Shown here: positions 52,636-60,659 of the stretch, piece after piece
Layout of the letters: the number at the start of each line of letters is the position of its first letter
Numbering within the stretch: the stretch's first letter is position 1
Assembly (NCBI GenBank): GCA_902789665.1
Contig: CADAOY010000004.1
Location: 372,001-436,000, forward strand
Direction of reading: 5' to 3'
Source of the DNA: an uncultured Lachnospiraceae bacterium
Lineage (GTDB): Bacteria; Bacillota; Clostridia; Lachnospirales; Lachnospiraceae
Length of the DNA stretch: 64,000 bases
Notes under the pieces: model-generated
The model's database searches: none
What the model was told of the DNA's origin: nothing
What the model saw: only the letters and a program-made list of their open reading frames with translations
Translations under genes and position numbers: made by a program

Positions 52636-54501
52636 TTGGAAGTTATATTCAGGTTTGTAGCCTCCCATTTAAAAATATTTGAACTCATTGTTTTCTGGTA
52701 TCCGGTAGGAATGAGTTTAATGTGGATTGTTGGAAGCATTATTTATTACTGGCGTATAGAGCGTAAAGAACCATTGCCGCTACCTTATGCACCAATGGTT
52801 TCTATTTTGGTGCCTACATATAACGAATCCGCACAGGTAGCTGAAACTGTTGAGAGGCTGAGCCATCTTAATTATCCTGAATATGAAATAATTTTAATTA
52901 ATGATGGAAGTTCAGATAATACCTCTGAAATTGAACATGAGATAGTTAAGACGAATCCAAAGGTCAGACTTATAGATTTAAAAGAAAACTGCGGTAAGGC
53001 CAATGCCCTTGATCTTGGTTTTATGGCTGCAAAATCTGAATATCTTATCTGCGTTGACGGCGATTCCTATCTTGATGAAAACTGTATCAGATATTTAATG
53101 TCTCATTTTCTTAATAAAAGAAATGGTGAAAGAGTTGGAGCTGTAACGGGTAATCCTCGTGTAAGAAACAGAAGCTCTCTGCTTGCAAGTATTCAGCTTT
53201 GCGAATATGCAAGTATTATTTCCATGATTAAAAGAACGCAGCGTATCTGGGGTAAGGTTATGACTGTATCAGGCGTTGTTGTTGCATATAGAAAAAGAGC
53301 GCTTCTTGACTGCGAATTATGGGACAGAGATTTAATTACTGAAGATATAGGTGTTACATGGAAGATTGAGAAGAATTTCTGGGACGTCAGATATGAGCCT
53401 AATGCGCTTTGCTGGATGCTTGTTCCTGAAACCGTTAAGGGTTTATACCGTCAGAGAAAACGCTGGGCCCAGGGCGGACAGGAAGTAATGTTCAGGCACC
53501 TTAATATATTCTCAAGCTGGAAAAGAAGAAGATTATATCCGATTCTTCTTGAACAGGCCATGTCGCTTTTGTGGGTTTTATGCTGGCTGCTTCTTACTTT
53601 GACGGAGATTTTTTATCTTTTATATACAAAAGAATCTTATATTCCATATCTGTGGAAATCCCAGTTTTTGTCTGTAATATGTATGATTCAGTTTGTGGTT
53701 GCCTTGAATCTTGAAAAGAAGTACGATAAGTCGATTTTTAAGTATATTGTGTCGGCAGCCTGGTATCCGATTGTTTACTGGATTATTAATGGAATGGTGG
53801 CGCTTCTTGCCTTTCCGTCCACAATTGCGGGCATTATCAAGCGTTCTAAATTTGCCACCTGGAAAAGCCCCGACCGCGGCATAGATACAGCAGCGGATGA
53901 AATGAATGAGGAACTCCTTGCGGGAAAAAATGAGGTGAGCGAGGGCGATGAGAAAGAAGTGGTTATTCCGGAAGGCGTTAAAAAGTACGAAGGTATTGCA
54001 TCCATCAGGACTGACAGAGAGAAAAACAGCATGGACAGTCATTTTAATGGAATGTATTACAGGGAATATGAGGATAATAAGAAGGATATAATTCAGAATA
54101 AACAGACCTGGTGGAAGAAGATAATAGAGATATTTGTAACAATATTCGCCTGGGCTTTTATCCTGGTTTATCTTGGATATATTTTATATGGAACCATATG
54201 TATCATATATGGCAGAACACCTTTTGCCTTCTTCATCTATAATGAGGAAATGGTAAGAGAGAGCGGACATCTGGCATTTATTTCGCTGATTGTTTTGTTG
54301 GTGGAAATTGTTGTATTAATCTTCTGGAAAGAATATAATCGTATAAGGTTTGCCAAGAAAGACAGAAGATCTTTCAGACCGGATGTCATTAAAGATGAAA
54401 TAGCTTATATTATGCGTACATCACCTGAAATGGTGGATAAAATGCAGAATGAAAGAATAGTAGTATTAGAAAACAATATAGTACCGGAGGAATTACATTA
54501 A
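52636..54501 (+). CDS. PgaC-PgaD-like fusion: membrane glycosyltransferase, putative poly-N-acetylglucosamine synthase
   Basis: A 621-residue family 2 glycosyltransferase with a TTG start, supported by AGGAGA five bases upstream. An N-terminal membrane helix precedes the catalytic domain, which has MVSILVPTYNESAQV, the metal-binding D141-G-D143, the base E236-D237 in LITEDIG, and Q273RKRW277. Further membrane segments follow. From about residue 490 a second unit has two more membrane segments and VVLIFWKEYNRIRF (559-572), resembling PgaD, the separate partner of PgaC in proteobacteria. PgaCD make the biofilm polymer PNAG and are activated by c-di-GMP. A hyaluronan- or cellulose-like product cannot be excluded. 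No pgaB or icaB deacetylase gene is adjacent. Confidence 0.85.
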   Translation: MEVIFRFVASHLKIFELIVFWYPVGMSLMWIVGSIIYYWRIERKEPLPLPYAPMVSILVPTYNESAQVAETVERLSHLNYPEYEIILINDGSSDNTSEIEHEIVKTNPKVRLIDLKENCGKANALDLGFMAAKSEYLICVDGDSYLDENCIRYLMSHFLNKRNGERVGAVTGNPRVRNRSSLLASIQLCEYASIISMIKRTQRIWGKVMTVSGVVVAYRKRALLDCELWDRDLITEDIGVTWKIEKNFWDVRYEPNALCWMLVPETVKGLYRQRKRWAQGGQEVMFRHLNIFSSWKRRRLYPILLEQAMSLLWVLCWLLLTLTEIFYLLYTKESYIPYLWKSQFLSVICMIQFVVALNLEKKYDKSIFKYIVSAAWYPIVYWIINGMVALLAFPSTIAGIIKRSKFATWKSPDRGIDTAADEMNEELLAGKNEVSEGDEKEVVIPEGVKKYEGIASIRTDREKNSMDSHFNGMYYREYEDNKKDIIQNKQTWWKKIIEIFVTIFAWAFILVYLGYILYGTICIIYGRTPFAFFIYNEEMVRESGHLAFISLIVLLVEIVVLIFWKEYNRIRFAKKDRRSFRPDVIKDEIAYIMRTSPEMVDKMQNERIVVLENNIVPEELH

Positions 54502-54502
54502 A

Positions 54503-56095
54503 ATGGGAAGTTTTGACAAGGAGATAAACAGAAGAAGGACATTTGCCATTATATCTCACCCAGATGCAGGTAAAACAACATTAACAGAGAAGTTTTTATT
54601 ATACGGTGGAGCCATTAATCTGGCAGGGAGCGTTAAAGGTAAAGCTACAGCAAGACATGCTGTATCTGACTGGATGGAAATCGAGAAGGAAAGAGGTATT
54701 TCTGTTACATCTTCAGTATTACAGTTTGAGTATGACGGATATTGTATAAATATTCTTGATACTCCGGGACACCAGGATTTCTCGGAAGATACATATCGTA
54801 CACTTATGGCGGCAGACAGTGCAGTCATGGTTATTGATGCATCAAAAGGTGTGGAGGCTCAGACCAGAAAACTCTTTAAAGTCTGCGGTATGAGAGGTAT
54901 TCCTATTTTTACATTTATAAATAAGCTTGATAGAGAAGCTAAGGATACTTTTGAACTCCTTGATCAGATTGAAAAGGAACTTGGAATTGAAACCTGTCCG
55001 ATAAACTGGCCAATGGGCAGTGGTAAAGAATTTAAGGGCATATTTGACAGGGCAAATAAGCAGGTAATTACTTATTCGGATACTGAAAAGGGTACCAAGG
55101 AAGGCAAGGCTGAAAGAATTGATTTAAGCAATCCCAACCTTGTTTCAGTAGTAGGTCAGGATGCTCTTGATACATTAAATGATGAGATAGAACTTCTTGA
55201 TGGAGCAAGTTCAGAATATGATTTGGACAGAATCAGGGATGGAAAACTAACACCGGTATTCTTTGGTTCTGCTTTGACAAACTTTGGTGTGGAAATCTTC
55301 CTGAAAGACTTTTTAAAAATGTCCACCACGCCGCTTCCTCGTAAATCAGATAAAGGGCTTATTGAGCCAACAGATGATGAATTCTCAGCATTTGTATTTA
55401 AGATTCAGGCTAATATGAATAAGGCTCACAGGGACAGAATTGCTTTTATGCGTATATGTTCAGGCAAGTTTGAGGCTGACAGGGAAGTTTATCATGTTCA
55501 GGGTGGTAAATCAATGAGACTCTCACAGCCTCAGCAGATAATGGCTTCAGAAAGAAAGATACTTGATACTGCATATGCAGGGGATATAATCGGTGTGTTC
55601 GACCCGGGGATTTTTTCCATTGGTGATACTTTGACAGGTGGTAAGAATAAGTTCTCTTATGAGGGTATTCCGACTTTCGCGCCTGAGCATTTTGCAAAGG
55701 TCAGACAGGTTGATACCATGAAGAGAAAACAGTTTATGAAGGGTGTAAGTCAGATAGCCCAGGAAGGTGCCATTCAGATATTTAAGGAATTAAATACCGG
55801 TATGGAAGAGATTATTGTGGGCGTTGTCGGCGTGCTTCAGTTTGAGGTTTTAAAATACAGACTTGAGAATGAATATAATGTTGATATAAGGCTTGAGCCC
55901 CTTGCTTATGAGCATATAAGATGGATTGAGAATAAGGATGAGGTTGATGTAAATAAACTTATCGGTACCTCAGATATGAAGAAGGTTACAGACCTTAAGG
56001 ATAATCCGCTTCTTTTATTTATTAATCCTTGGAGCGTTAATATGGTCTTAGAACGTAATGAAGGTCTGAAATTATCTGAGTTTGGCAGAATGTAA
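54503..56095 (+). CDS. prfC: Peptide chain release factor 3
   Basis: RF3 is a GTPase that removes RF1 and RF2 from the ribosome after termination. The 530-residue protein has the G1 motif SHPDAGKTT (18-26), DTPGHQDFSEDTYRTLMAAD, NKLDREAKD and the later HFAKVRQVDTMKRKQFMKG. The absence of the EF-G domain IV and V arrangement and the SEDTYRTL segment distinguish it from EF-G and TetM. The ATG follows GGAGG and lies one base after the glycosyltransferase stop. Confidence 0.96.
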   Translation: MGSFDKEINRRRTFAIISHPDAGKTTLTEKFLLYGGAINLAGSVKGKATARHAVSDWMEIEKERGISVTSSVLQFEYDGYCINILDTPGHQDFSEDTYRTLMAADSAVMVIDASKGVEAQTRKLFKVCGMRGIPIFTFINKLDREAKDTFELLDQIEKELGIETCPINWPMGSGKEFKGIFDRANKQVITYSDTEKGTKEGKAERIDLSNPNLVSVVGQDALDTLNDEIELLDGASSEYDLDRIRDGKLTPVFFGSALTNFGVEIFLKDFLKMSTTPLPRKSDKGLIEPTDDEFSAFVFKIQANMNKAHRDRIAFMRICSGKFEADREVYHVQGGKSMRLSQPQQIMASERKILDTAYAGDIIGVFDPGIFSIGDTLTGGKNKFSYEGIPTFAPEHFAKVRQVDTMKRKQFMKGVSQIAQEGAIQIFKELNTGMEEIIVGVVGVLQFEVLKYRLENEYNVDIRLEPLAYEHIRWIENKDEVDVNKLIGTSDMKKVTDLKDNPLLLFINPWSVNMVLERNEGLKLSEFGRM

Positions 56096-56104
56096 AGGCG
56101 ATAT

Positions 56105-57406
56105 ATGAAGAAATATGTAATTACAATTGTGGCAGCTTTACTGATATTTGGTATTTTTATCTTTGCAGTTGAAGGTAAGGATTTAATCAATAATCAGAAG
56201 AAAATAAGCCAGGTGACAACAACATCTCAGGATGAGGATGTGGTTTCAGTTAAAGAAGTGCAGAGCAGCAGCTCAGATTCTGAAACCATTGCAAGTGTGC
56301 CGCTTGATTTTGGCGAACTGGTTGTAGATGCCAAATTGAAAAAAGAAGATATTGAAAAAAGGGAAGAGTGCGGTCTTAGCGTTGATGGAATAAATGCTGC
56401 ATATAAGGAGTGCTCTAATCTCTATGGTTTTACTTCACTTTCAGATGATTTAAAACAGTTATATCTTGAATTATATATTATCTTTACAAATAAGACTTCT
56501 GACGTGGTAGTCTGCTCTGTCAGCGAGATGGACCTTGCCAAAGTATATAAGGTTGTGATGGCAGACCATCCGGAGATTTTTTACATTGATGGTTTTGAAT
56601 ATGTTAAGTATTCAACAGGAAATGTTATTACAAAGATAGAAGTATCTCCGGCGCTTACGATGTCGGAAGATGAGATTGCAAAGGCTTCAGAGTACATTAA
56701 GCAGTATGTTGATGTATTTAAATCGGGCATTAATTTAACGTCTTCAACTGATTATGACAAAGTTAAATATACCTATGGTTTTATAATTGTTAATACCGAA
56801 TATCTGGAGACATCTGATCAGGGACAGAATATCCTTTCAGTAATAGTTAATCAGCAGTCCGTATGCCAGGGATATGCCAAGACATTTCAGTATTTGCTTT
56901 CTCAGATAGGTGTTGATTCATTCTTAGTAACAGGTTATACAAAGAAAGATAATGTACCTCATGCCTGGAATATAGTTAAGATGGATGGTGAATGGTATTA
57001 TATTGACTGTACCTGGGGAGATTCGAACCTTAGTGGTGAGAATGCTTCTTTATCCGATATTGATTATTCTTTCTTTGGAGTTACTACAGATGAGATTTTA
57101 AGGACACATGTGCCGGATAATACAACCACAATGCCGGTTTGCACAGCGACTAAAGATAATTATTATTATAAAGAGGGGGCTTATTTTGACAGTCTTGATG
57201 GACCTAAGTTAAAGGGATTGTTTAATTCGGCATATGCCACAGGTCAGTCAAGCGTAACTGTTAAATGCGCTAATTCTTCGGTTTATAATCTTATGCTTGG
57301 TGAACTTATAGATGGTAATAAAATATTTGATTATCTTGAGAGCGGGACATCAAATATGAGTTATTATGTGAATGAGGATTTGTATATAATTACATTTATT
57401 TTCTAA
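56105..57406 (+). CDS. Membrane-anchored or secreted transglutaminase-like protein
   Basis: A 433-residue protein with an N-terminal hydrophobic segment (about 4-22) that is a signal anchor or signal peptide, then a Ser/Glu-rich linker. The transglutaminase-like (papain-fold) core has the triad C254 in SVCQGYAKTFQYLL, H286 in VPHAWNIV and D301 in YYIDCTWGD. The fold is used for proteolysis or peptide cross-linking outside the cell; the substrate is unknown. It ends the deoB operon next to a putative exopolysaccharide synthase, so a role at the cell surface is reasonable. No clear terminator follows. Confidence 0.88.
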   Translation: MKKYVITIVAALLIFGIFIFAVEGKDLINNQKKISQVTTTSQDEDVVSVKEVQSSSSDSETIASVPLDFGELVVDAKLKKEDIEKREECGLSVDGINAAYKECSNLYGFTSLSDDLKQLYLELYIIFTNKTSDVVVCSVSEMDLAKVYKVVMADHPEIFYIDGFEYVKYSTGNVITKIEVSPALTMSEDEIAKASEYIKQYVDVFKSGINLTSSTDYDKVKYTYGFIIVNTEYLETSDQGQNILSVIVNQQSVCQGYAKTFQYLLSQIGVDSFLVTGYTKKDNVPHAWNIVKMDGEWYYIDCTWGDSNLSGENASLSDIDYSFFGVTTDEILRTHVPDNTTTMPVCTATKDNYYYKEGAYFDSLDGPKLKGLFNSAYATGQSSVTVKCANSSVYNLMLGELIDGNKIFDYLESGTSNMSYYVNEDLYIITFIF

Positions 57407-57429
57407 ATTGAAGAATAAGTATATATTTG

Positions 57430-57458
57430 TTGTTTTAATGGGTAGTTTTTGATATAAT
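57430..57458 (+). promoter_or_regulatory. Promoter of the asp23-nusB-xseAB-ispA-dxs-tlyA-nadK operon
   Basis: TTGTTT at 57430-57435, 17 bases, TATAAT at 57453-57458. No internal terminator was seen downstream to the end of the window. Confidence 0.75.
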
Positions 57459-57513
57459 TATAAAGAATATGGGCTCGAAAGAGTAGTTTAGATATATAAC
57501 GGAGGATAGAACT

Positions 57514-57864
57514 ATGAGCGAAAAAAGAATTGGAAGAGTCAGACTTGCTGATGATGTAGTGCCGGTTATTGCTTCCATTGCTGCATCAGAAGTAGAAGGT
57601 GTTGTCAGTGTTGCTGATAATATGACAAGTGAAATCCTTTCCAAGATGGGTATGCGTAAAGCTCCTAAGGGCGTTAAAGTATCTATTGAGAATAAGAAGG
57701 TTGCTGTTGATATGGCACTTGGCATTGATGCAGGAATCAATGTTCCTGAGACAAGCCGTAAGGTTCAGGAAAAGGTTAAAGAGGCCATTGAGGAAATGAT
57801 TGGTCTTGAAGTTGTTGATGTTAATATCAGAATTGCATCTGTCTTACTTCCTAAAGGAGAATAA
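57514..57864 (+). CDS. Asp23/Gls24 family envelope stress protein
   Basis: A 116-residue single-domain protein. It has the family pattern RLADDVVPVIASIAASEVEGV near the N-terminus and ETSRKVQEKVKEAIEEMIGLEVVDVNIRI at the C-terminus (the usual alkaline-shock helix-strand ending). Asp23 proteins in Firmicutes are recruited to the membrane by a partner and respond to envelope stress. In clostridia this gene regularly precedes nusB, here by 8 bases; the reason for the pairing is unknown. Confidence 0.93.
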   Translation: MSEKRIGRVRLADDVVPVIASIAASEVEGVVSVADNMTSEILSKMGMRKAPKGVKVSIENKKVAVDMALGIDAGINVPETSRKVQEKVKEAIEEMIGLEVVDVNIRIASVLLPKGE

Positions 57865-57872
57865 TTTAGGTT

Positions 57873-58274
57873 ATGAGAAGACGAGACTGCAGAGAACAGG
57901 TTTTTAAATTAGTATTTCAATATGATTTCAATCCTGAGGAAGATGCTAAATTTACTGAAGATATATTCTTTAAATTTAATTCCGTTAAGCTTGATGACGA
58001 AGAATTGTCATATGTAAGCGACAGGTATGAAAAGATTATTGAAAATTTGGGGGATATAGACAAAAAATTAGATAATTCCATGGAGGGCTGGACCATATCA
58101 AGAATTGGTAAGGTGGAACTGGCTCTTCTTCGTGTTGCGGTTTATGAAATTATCTATGATGATGATATCGATAAATCAGTTGCAATTAATGAAGCAGTAG
58201 AACTTGCTCATAAATTCGGACCTGATAAGTCGGCATCATTTATAAATGGTATTCTCTCCAAAATTGGAGACTGA
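57873..58274 (+). CDS. nusB: Transcription antitermination factor NusB
   Basis: NusB, with NusE (S10), binds boxA RNA and supports antitermination in rRNA operons. The 133-residue all-helical protein starts RRRDCREQVFKLVFQYDFNP and has the conserved SRIGKVELALLRVAVYEI and VAINEAVELAHKFGPDKSASFING segments. The length is normal. It is followed by xseA, whose preferred start lies five bases after the nusB stop codon. Confidence 0.96.
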   Translation: MRRRDCREQVFKLVFQYDFNPEEDAKFTEDIFFKFNSVKLDDEELSYVSDRYEKIIENLGDIDKKLDNSMEGWTISRIGKVELALLRVAVYEIIYDDDIDKSVAINEAVELAHKFGPDKSASFINGILSKIGD

Positions 58275-58278
58275 TATA

Positions 58279-59511
58279 TTGGATAGTAATAATATTTTTA
58301 CCGTTTCTAAATTAAATAATCAAGTCGCCAGAATCCTTAACAATGATTTGGTTCTAAGTGATGTTTATGTTGCAGGCGAAATTAGCAATTATTCCCCTTA
58401 TAAAAATGGAAATACATATTTTACCTTAAAGGATGCCGGATCAGAGTTATCCTGTATTCTTTTTACGCGCTCTTATAAGGGCAATATGGTTGCTGATTTG
58501 GGTAATGGCTTGAAGGTAATTCTGCATGGCCATATTAATGTCTATGAAGTCAAAGGAACCTACAGCCTGGTTGTTGATGACATAAAGGTTCAGGGTGAAG
58601 GTGATTTGGCTGCGGCCTTCCAGAAACTTAAGAATAAACTTGAGAAGGAAGGATTTTTTGACAAGGAATATAAAAGACCACTTCCTAAATATCCAAAAAC
58701 AGTTGGTATTGTTACAGCTCCGGGGGGCGCTGCAGTAAGGGATATAATCAGTATTGCCAAAAAGAAGAATCCTTATGTGCAGCTTATTTTATATCCGGCA
58801 ATTGTTCAGGGCGATAATGCACTTGATAGTGTAATTAATGGTATTCATGCTCTTGAAGATTTGGGTGTGGATGTGATGATAGTCGGAAGAGGTGGTGGCT
58901 CCCTTGAAGATTTATGGACTTTCAATGAAGAAGCCCTGGCTCATGTGATTTTTGATTCCACAGTGCCTATTATTTCGGCAGTCGGACATGAGACAGATTA
59001 TACTATTGCTGACATGGTGGCAGATGTAAGGGCCGAGACACCGACAAAGGGAGCTGAACTTGCGGTGCCTGATTTTGCACAGATTGCAGAAAGATATAAT
59101 CGTATATATGAGCAACTGGATGATTATATATACAGCTATATAGATGATAAAGGAAAAAGGAAGTTACAGTATTTATCTGCCAGACTTAAGGCTGTATCTC
59201 CTGAAAATAAGGCAGTTCAGAAAAGACTTTTGCTGGGTACCAAAGAAGAAGCACTGGACAGGAATTTTAAACTCTTAATTGAGAGAAAGAAAAATAAACT
59301 GAAGATGCTTTCCATGCAGCTTCAAAGTCTTAATCCTGAAAAACAGTTTTCTGACGGAATATGTTATGTCCTTGATAAGGATGGAAATAAGATTAAGGAC
59401 ATATCGGGAATTAAAGAAAATGATAATGTAAAAATCGTGCTTAAAGGCGGAGAAGCCGGTGCAACAATTAATGATGTGACGCTTAGAGATTTGGAAACAA
59501 AAGAGGAATAA
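58279..59511 (+). CDS. xseA: Exodeoxyribonuclease VII large subunit (TTG start)
   Basis: XseA with XseB degrades single-stranded DNA in both directions. I start at TTG 58279, giving MDSNNIFTVSKLNNQVARIL, because GGAGA lies 8 bases upstream and the VSKLN segment sits at the usual distance from the N-terminus; an earlier in-frame start at 58246 is inside nusB. The 410 residues comprise an N-terminal OB fold (VYVAGEISNYSPYKNGNTYF) and the catalytic region (VGIVTAPGGAAVRDII, VGRGGGSLEDLWTFNEE, SAVGHETDYTIAD). A coiled-coil region follows. Confidence 0.93.
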   Translation: MDSNNIFTVSKLNNQVARILNNDLVLSDVYVAGEISNYSPYKNGNTYFTLKDAGSELSCILFTRSYKGNMVADLGNGLKVILHGHINVYEVKGTYSLVVDDIKVQGEGDLAAAFQKLKNKLEKEGFFDKEYKRPLPKYPKTVGIVTAPGGAAVRDIISIAKKKNPYVQLILYPAIVQGDNALDSVINGIHALEDLGVDVMIVGRGGGSLEDLWTFNEEALAHVIFDSTVPIISAVGHETDYTIADMVADVRAETPTKGAELAVPDFAQIAERYNRIYEQLDDYIYSYIDDKGKRKLQYLSARLKAVSPENKAVQKRLLLGTKEEALDRNFKLLIERKKNKLKMLSMQLQSLNPEKQFSDGICYVLDKDGNKIKDISGIKENDNVKIVLKGGEAGATINDVTLRDLETKEE

Positions 59512-59512
59512 T

Positions 59513-59740
59513 ATGGCAGCAAAAAAAGATATAGAAAATGAAACAACTCTGGAAGAAGATTTTGAAACATTAGAGAATCTTATTAAGGAATTATCCAAAG
59601 ATGATGTGAATATAGAAGAGGCTTTTGCCAAATATGAGCAGGGACTTAAACTTCTTAAAAACTGTAATGAGAAAATCGATACAATCGAAAAGAAGGTTCA
59701 GGTTCTTACAGAGTCTTTGGAATTAAAGGATTTTGAATAG
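59513..59740 (+). CDS. xseB: Exodeoxyribonuclease VII small subunit
   Basis: A 75-residue acidic, helical protein that binds the XseA coiled coil. Typical are LEEDFETLENLIKELSKDDV, EEAFAKYEQGLKLLKNCNEK and the short charged tail. It begins one base after the xseA stop. Confidence 0.95.
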   Translation: MAAKKDIENETTLEEDFETLENLIKELSKDDVNIEEAFAKYEQGLKLLKNCNEKIDTIEKKVQVLTESLELKDFE

Positions 59741-59748
59741 GAGTTATG

Positions 59749-60648
59749 ATGGATAAGGAAACTCTTGTTAAACATATTGATGAAGTACAAAATATAATTT
59801 ATAAGTTCTGCCCTGAAGAAAAGGGCGATCAGAAAAGAGTAATGGAAGCCATGAATTACTCATATAAGGCAGGTGGTAAGAGATTAAGACCAATGCTCAT
59901 ACTTGAAAGTTTCAGGCTTCTTGGCGGAAAGGATGAAAGCATCTGTTATCCATTTATGGCTGCTCTTGAAATGATTCATACTTATTCACTTATTCATGAC
60001 GATCTTCCGGCAATGGATAATGATGATTTAAGAAGAGGCAAGCCAACTAATCATAAAATGTTTGATGAGGCTACAGCGATTCTGGCAGGTGACGGACTTC
60101 TTAATCTTGCTTTTGAAACAGCAGCAGATGCAATGTATAACTGTGATAATGATGAAGACCGTATCAATATGATTAAGGCTAACAGAATTCTTTCTAACAA
60201 AGCCGGCATATATGGCATGATTGGTGGACAGATGGCAGATATAATCGGAGAGAGTAATAAAGATATTACACTTGATGAAATAATGTTCATCCATGAACAT
60301 AAAACAGCCTGCCTGATTGAGTCGGCATTATGTATAGGCGCAGCGCTTGCAGGTGCTTCAGATGAGATTATTGATAAAATGAAAGAAATTGCATCCCTGG
60401 TTGGAATTGCATTTCAGATTCAGGATGATATACTTGATGTTACAAGTACTACAGAAGAACTTGGTAAATTAGTGGGTTCCGATGAGAAGAATGAAAAGAT
60501 TACCTATATCACTTTAGTTGGTCTTGATAAGGCAATTAAAGACCAGAAAGATATGTCCAATAAAGCCATTGATTTACTTAATGAGATTAAAGAAGGAGAT
60601 TCCTTCTTGAAAGATTTGATTATCAGTCTTACTGACAGACGTAACTAG
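59749..60648 (+). CDS. ispA: Polyprenyl (farnesyl/geranyl) diphosphate synthase
   Basis: This short-chain prenyltransferase condenses IPP with allylic diphosphates. Of two adjacent ATGs, 59749 is 5 bases from the AGGAG site while 59746 is only 2 away, so I use the second. The 299-residue protein has the first aspartate-rich motif D84-D85-LPAM-D90 followed by DDLRRGKPTNH, GGQMADI, and the second motif QDDILD (225-230). It sits before dxs, giving two steps of isoprenoid synthesis in one transcript. Product chain length cannot be read with certainty. Confidence 0.94.
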   Translation: MDKETLVKHIDEVQNIIYKFCPEEKGDQKRVMEAMNYSYKAGGKRLRPMLILESFRLLGGKDESICYPFMAALEMIHTYSLIHDDLPAMDNDDLRRGKPTNHKMFDEATAILAGDGLLNLAFETAADAMYNCDNDEDRINMIKANRILSNKAGIYGMIGGQMADIIGESNKDITLDEIMFIHEHKTACLIESALCIGAALAGASDEIIDKMKEIASLVGIAFQIQDDILDVTSTTEELGKLVGSDEKNEKITYITLVGLDKAIKDQKDMSNKAIDLLNEIKEGDSFLKDLIISLTDRRN

Positions 60649-60659
60649 GACAAAAACTT

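Noticed and set aside
54503-56095. Second elongation factor G or TetM for the prfC gene
   Set aside because: The length and the SEDTYRTL and SHPDAGKTT segments are those of RF3.
58246-58278. ATG at 58246 as the xseA start
   Set aside because: It is inside nusB with no ribosome site, and the TTG at 58279 gives the normal XseA N-terminus.
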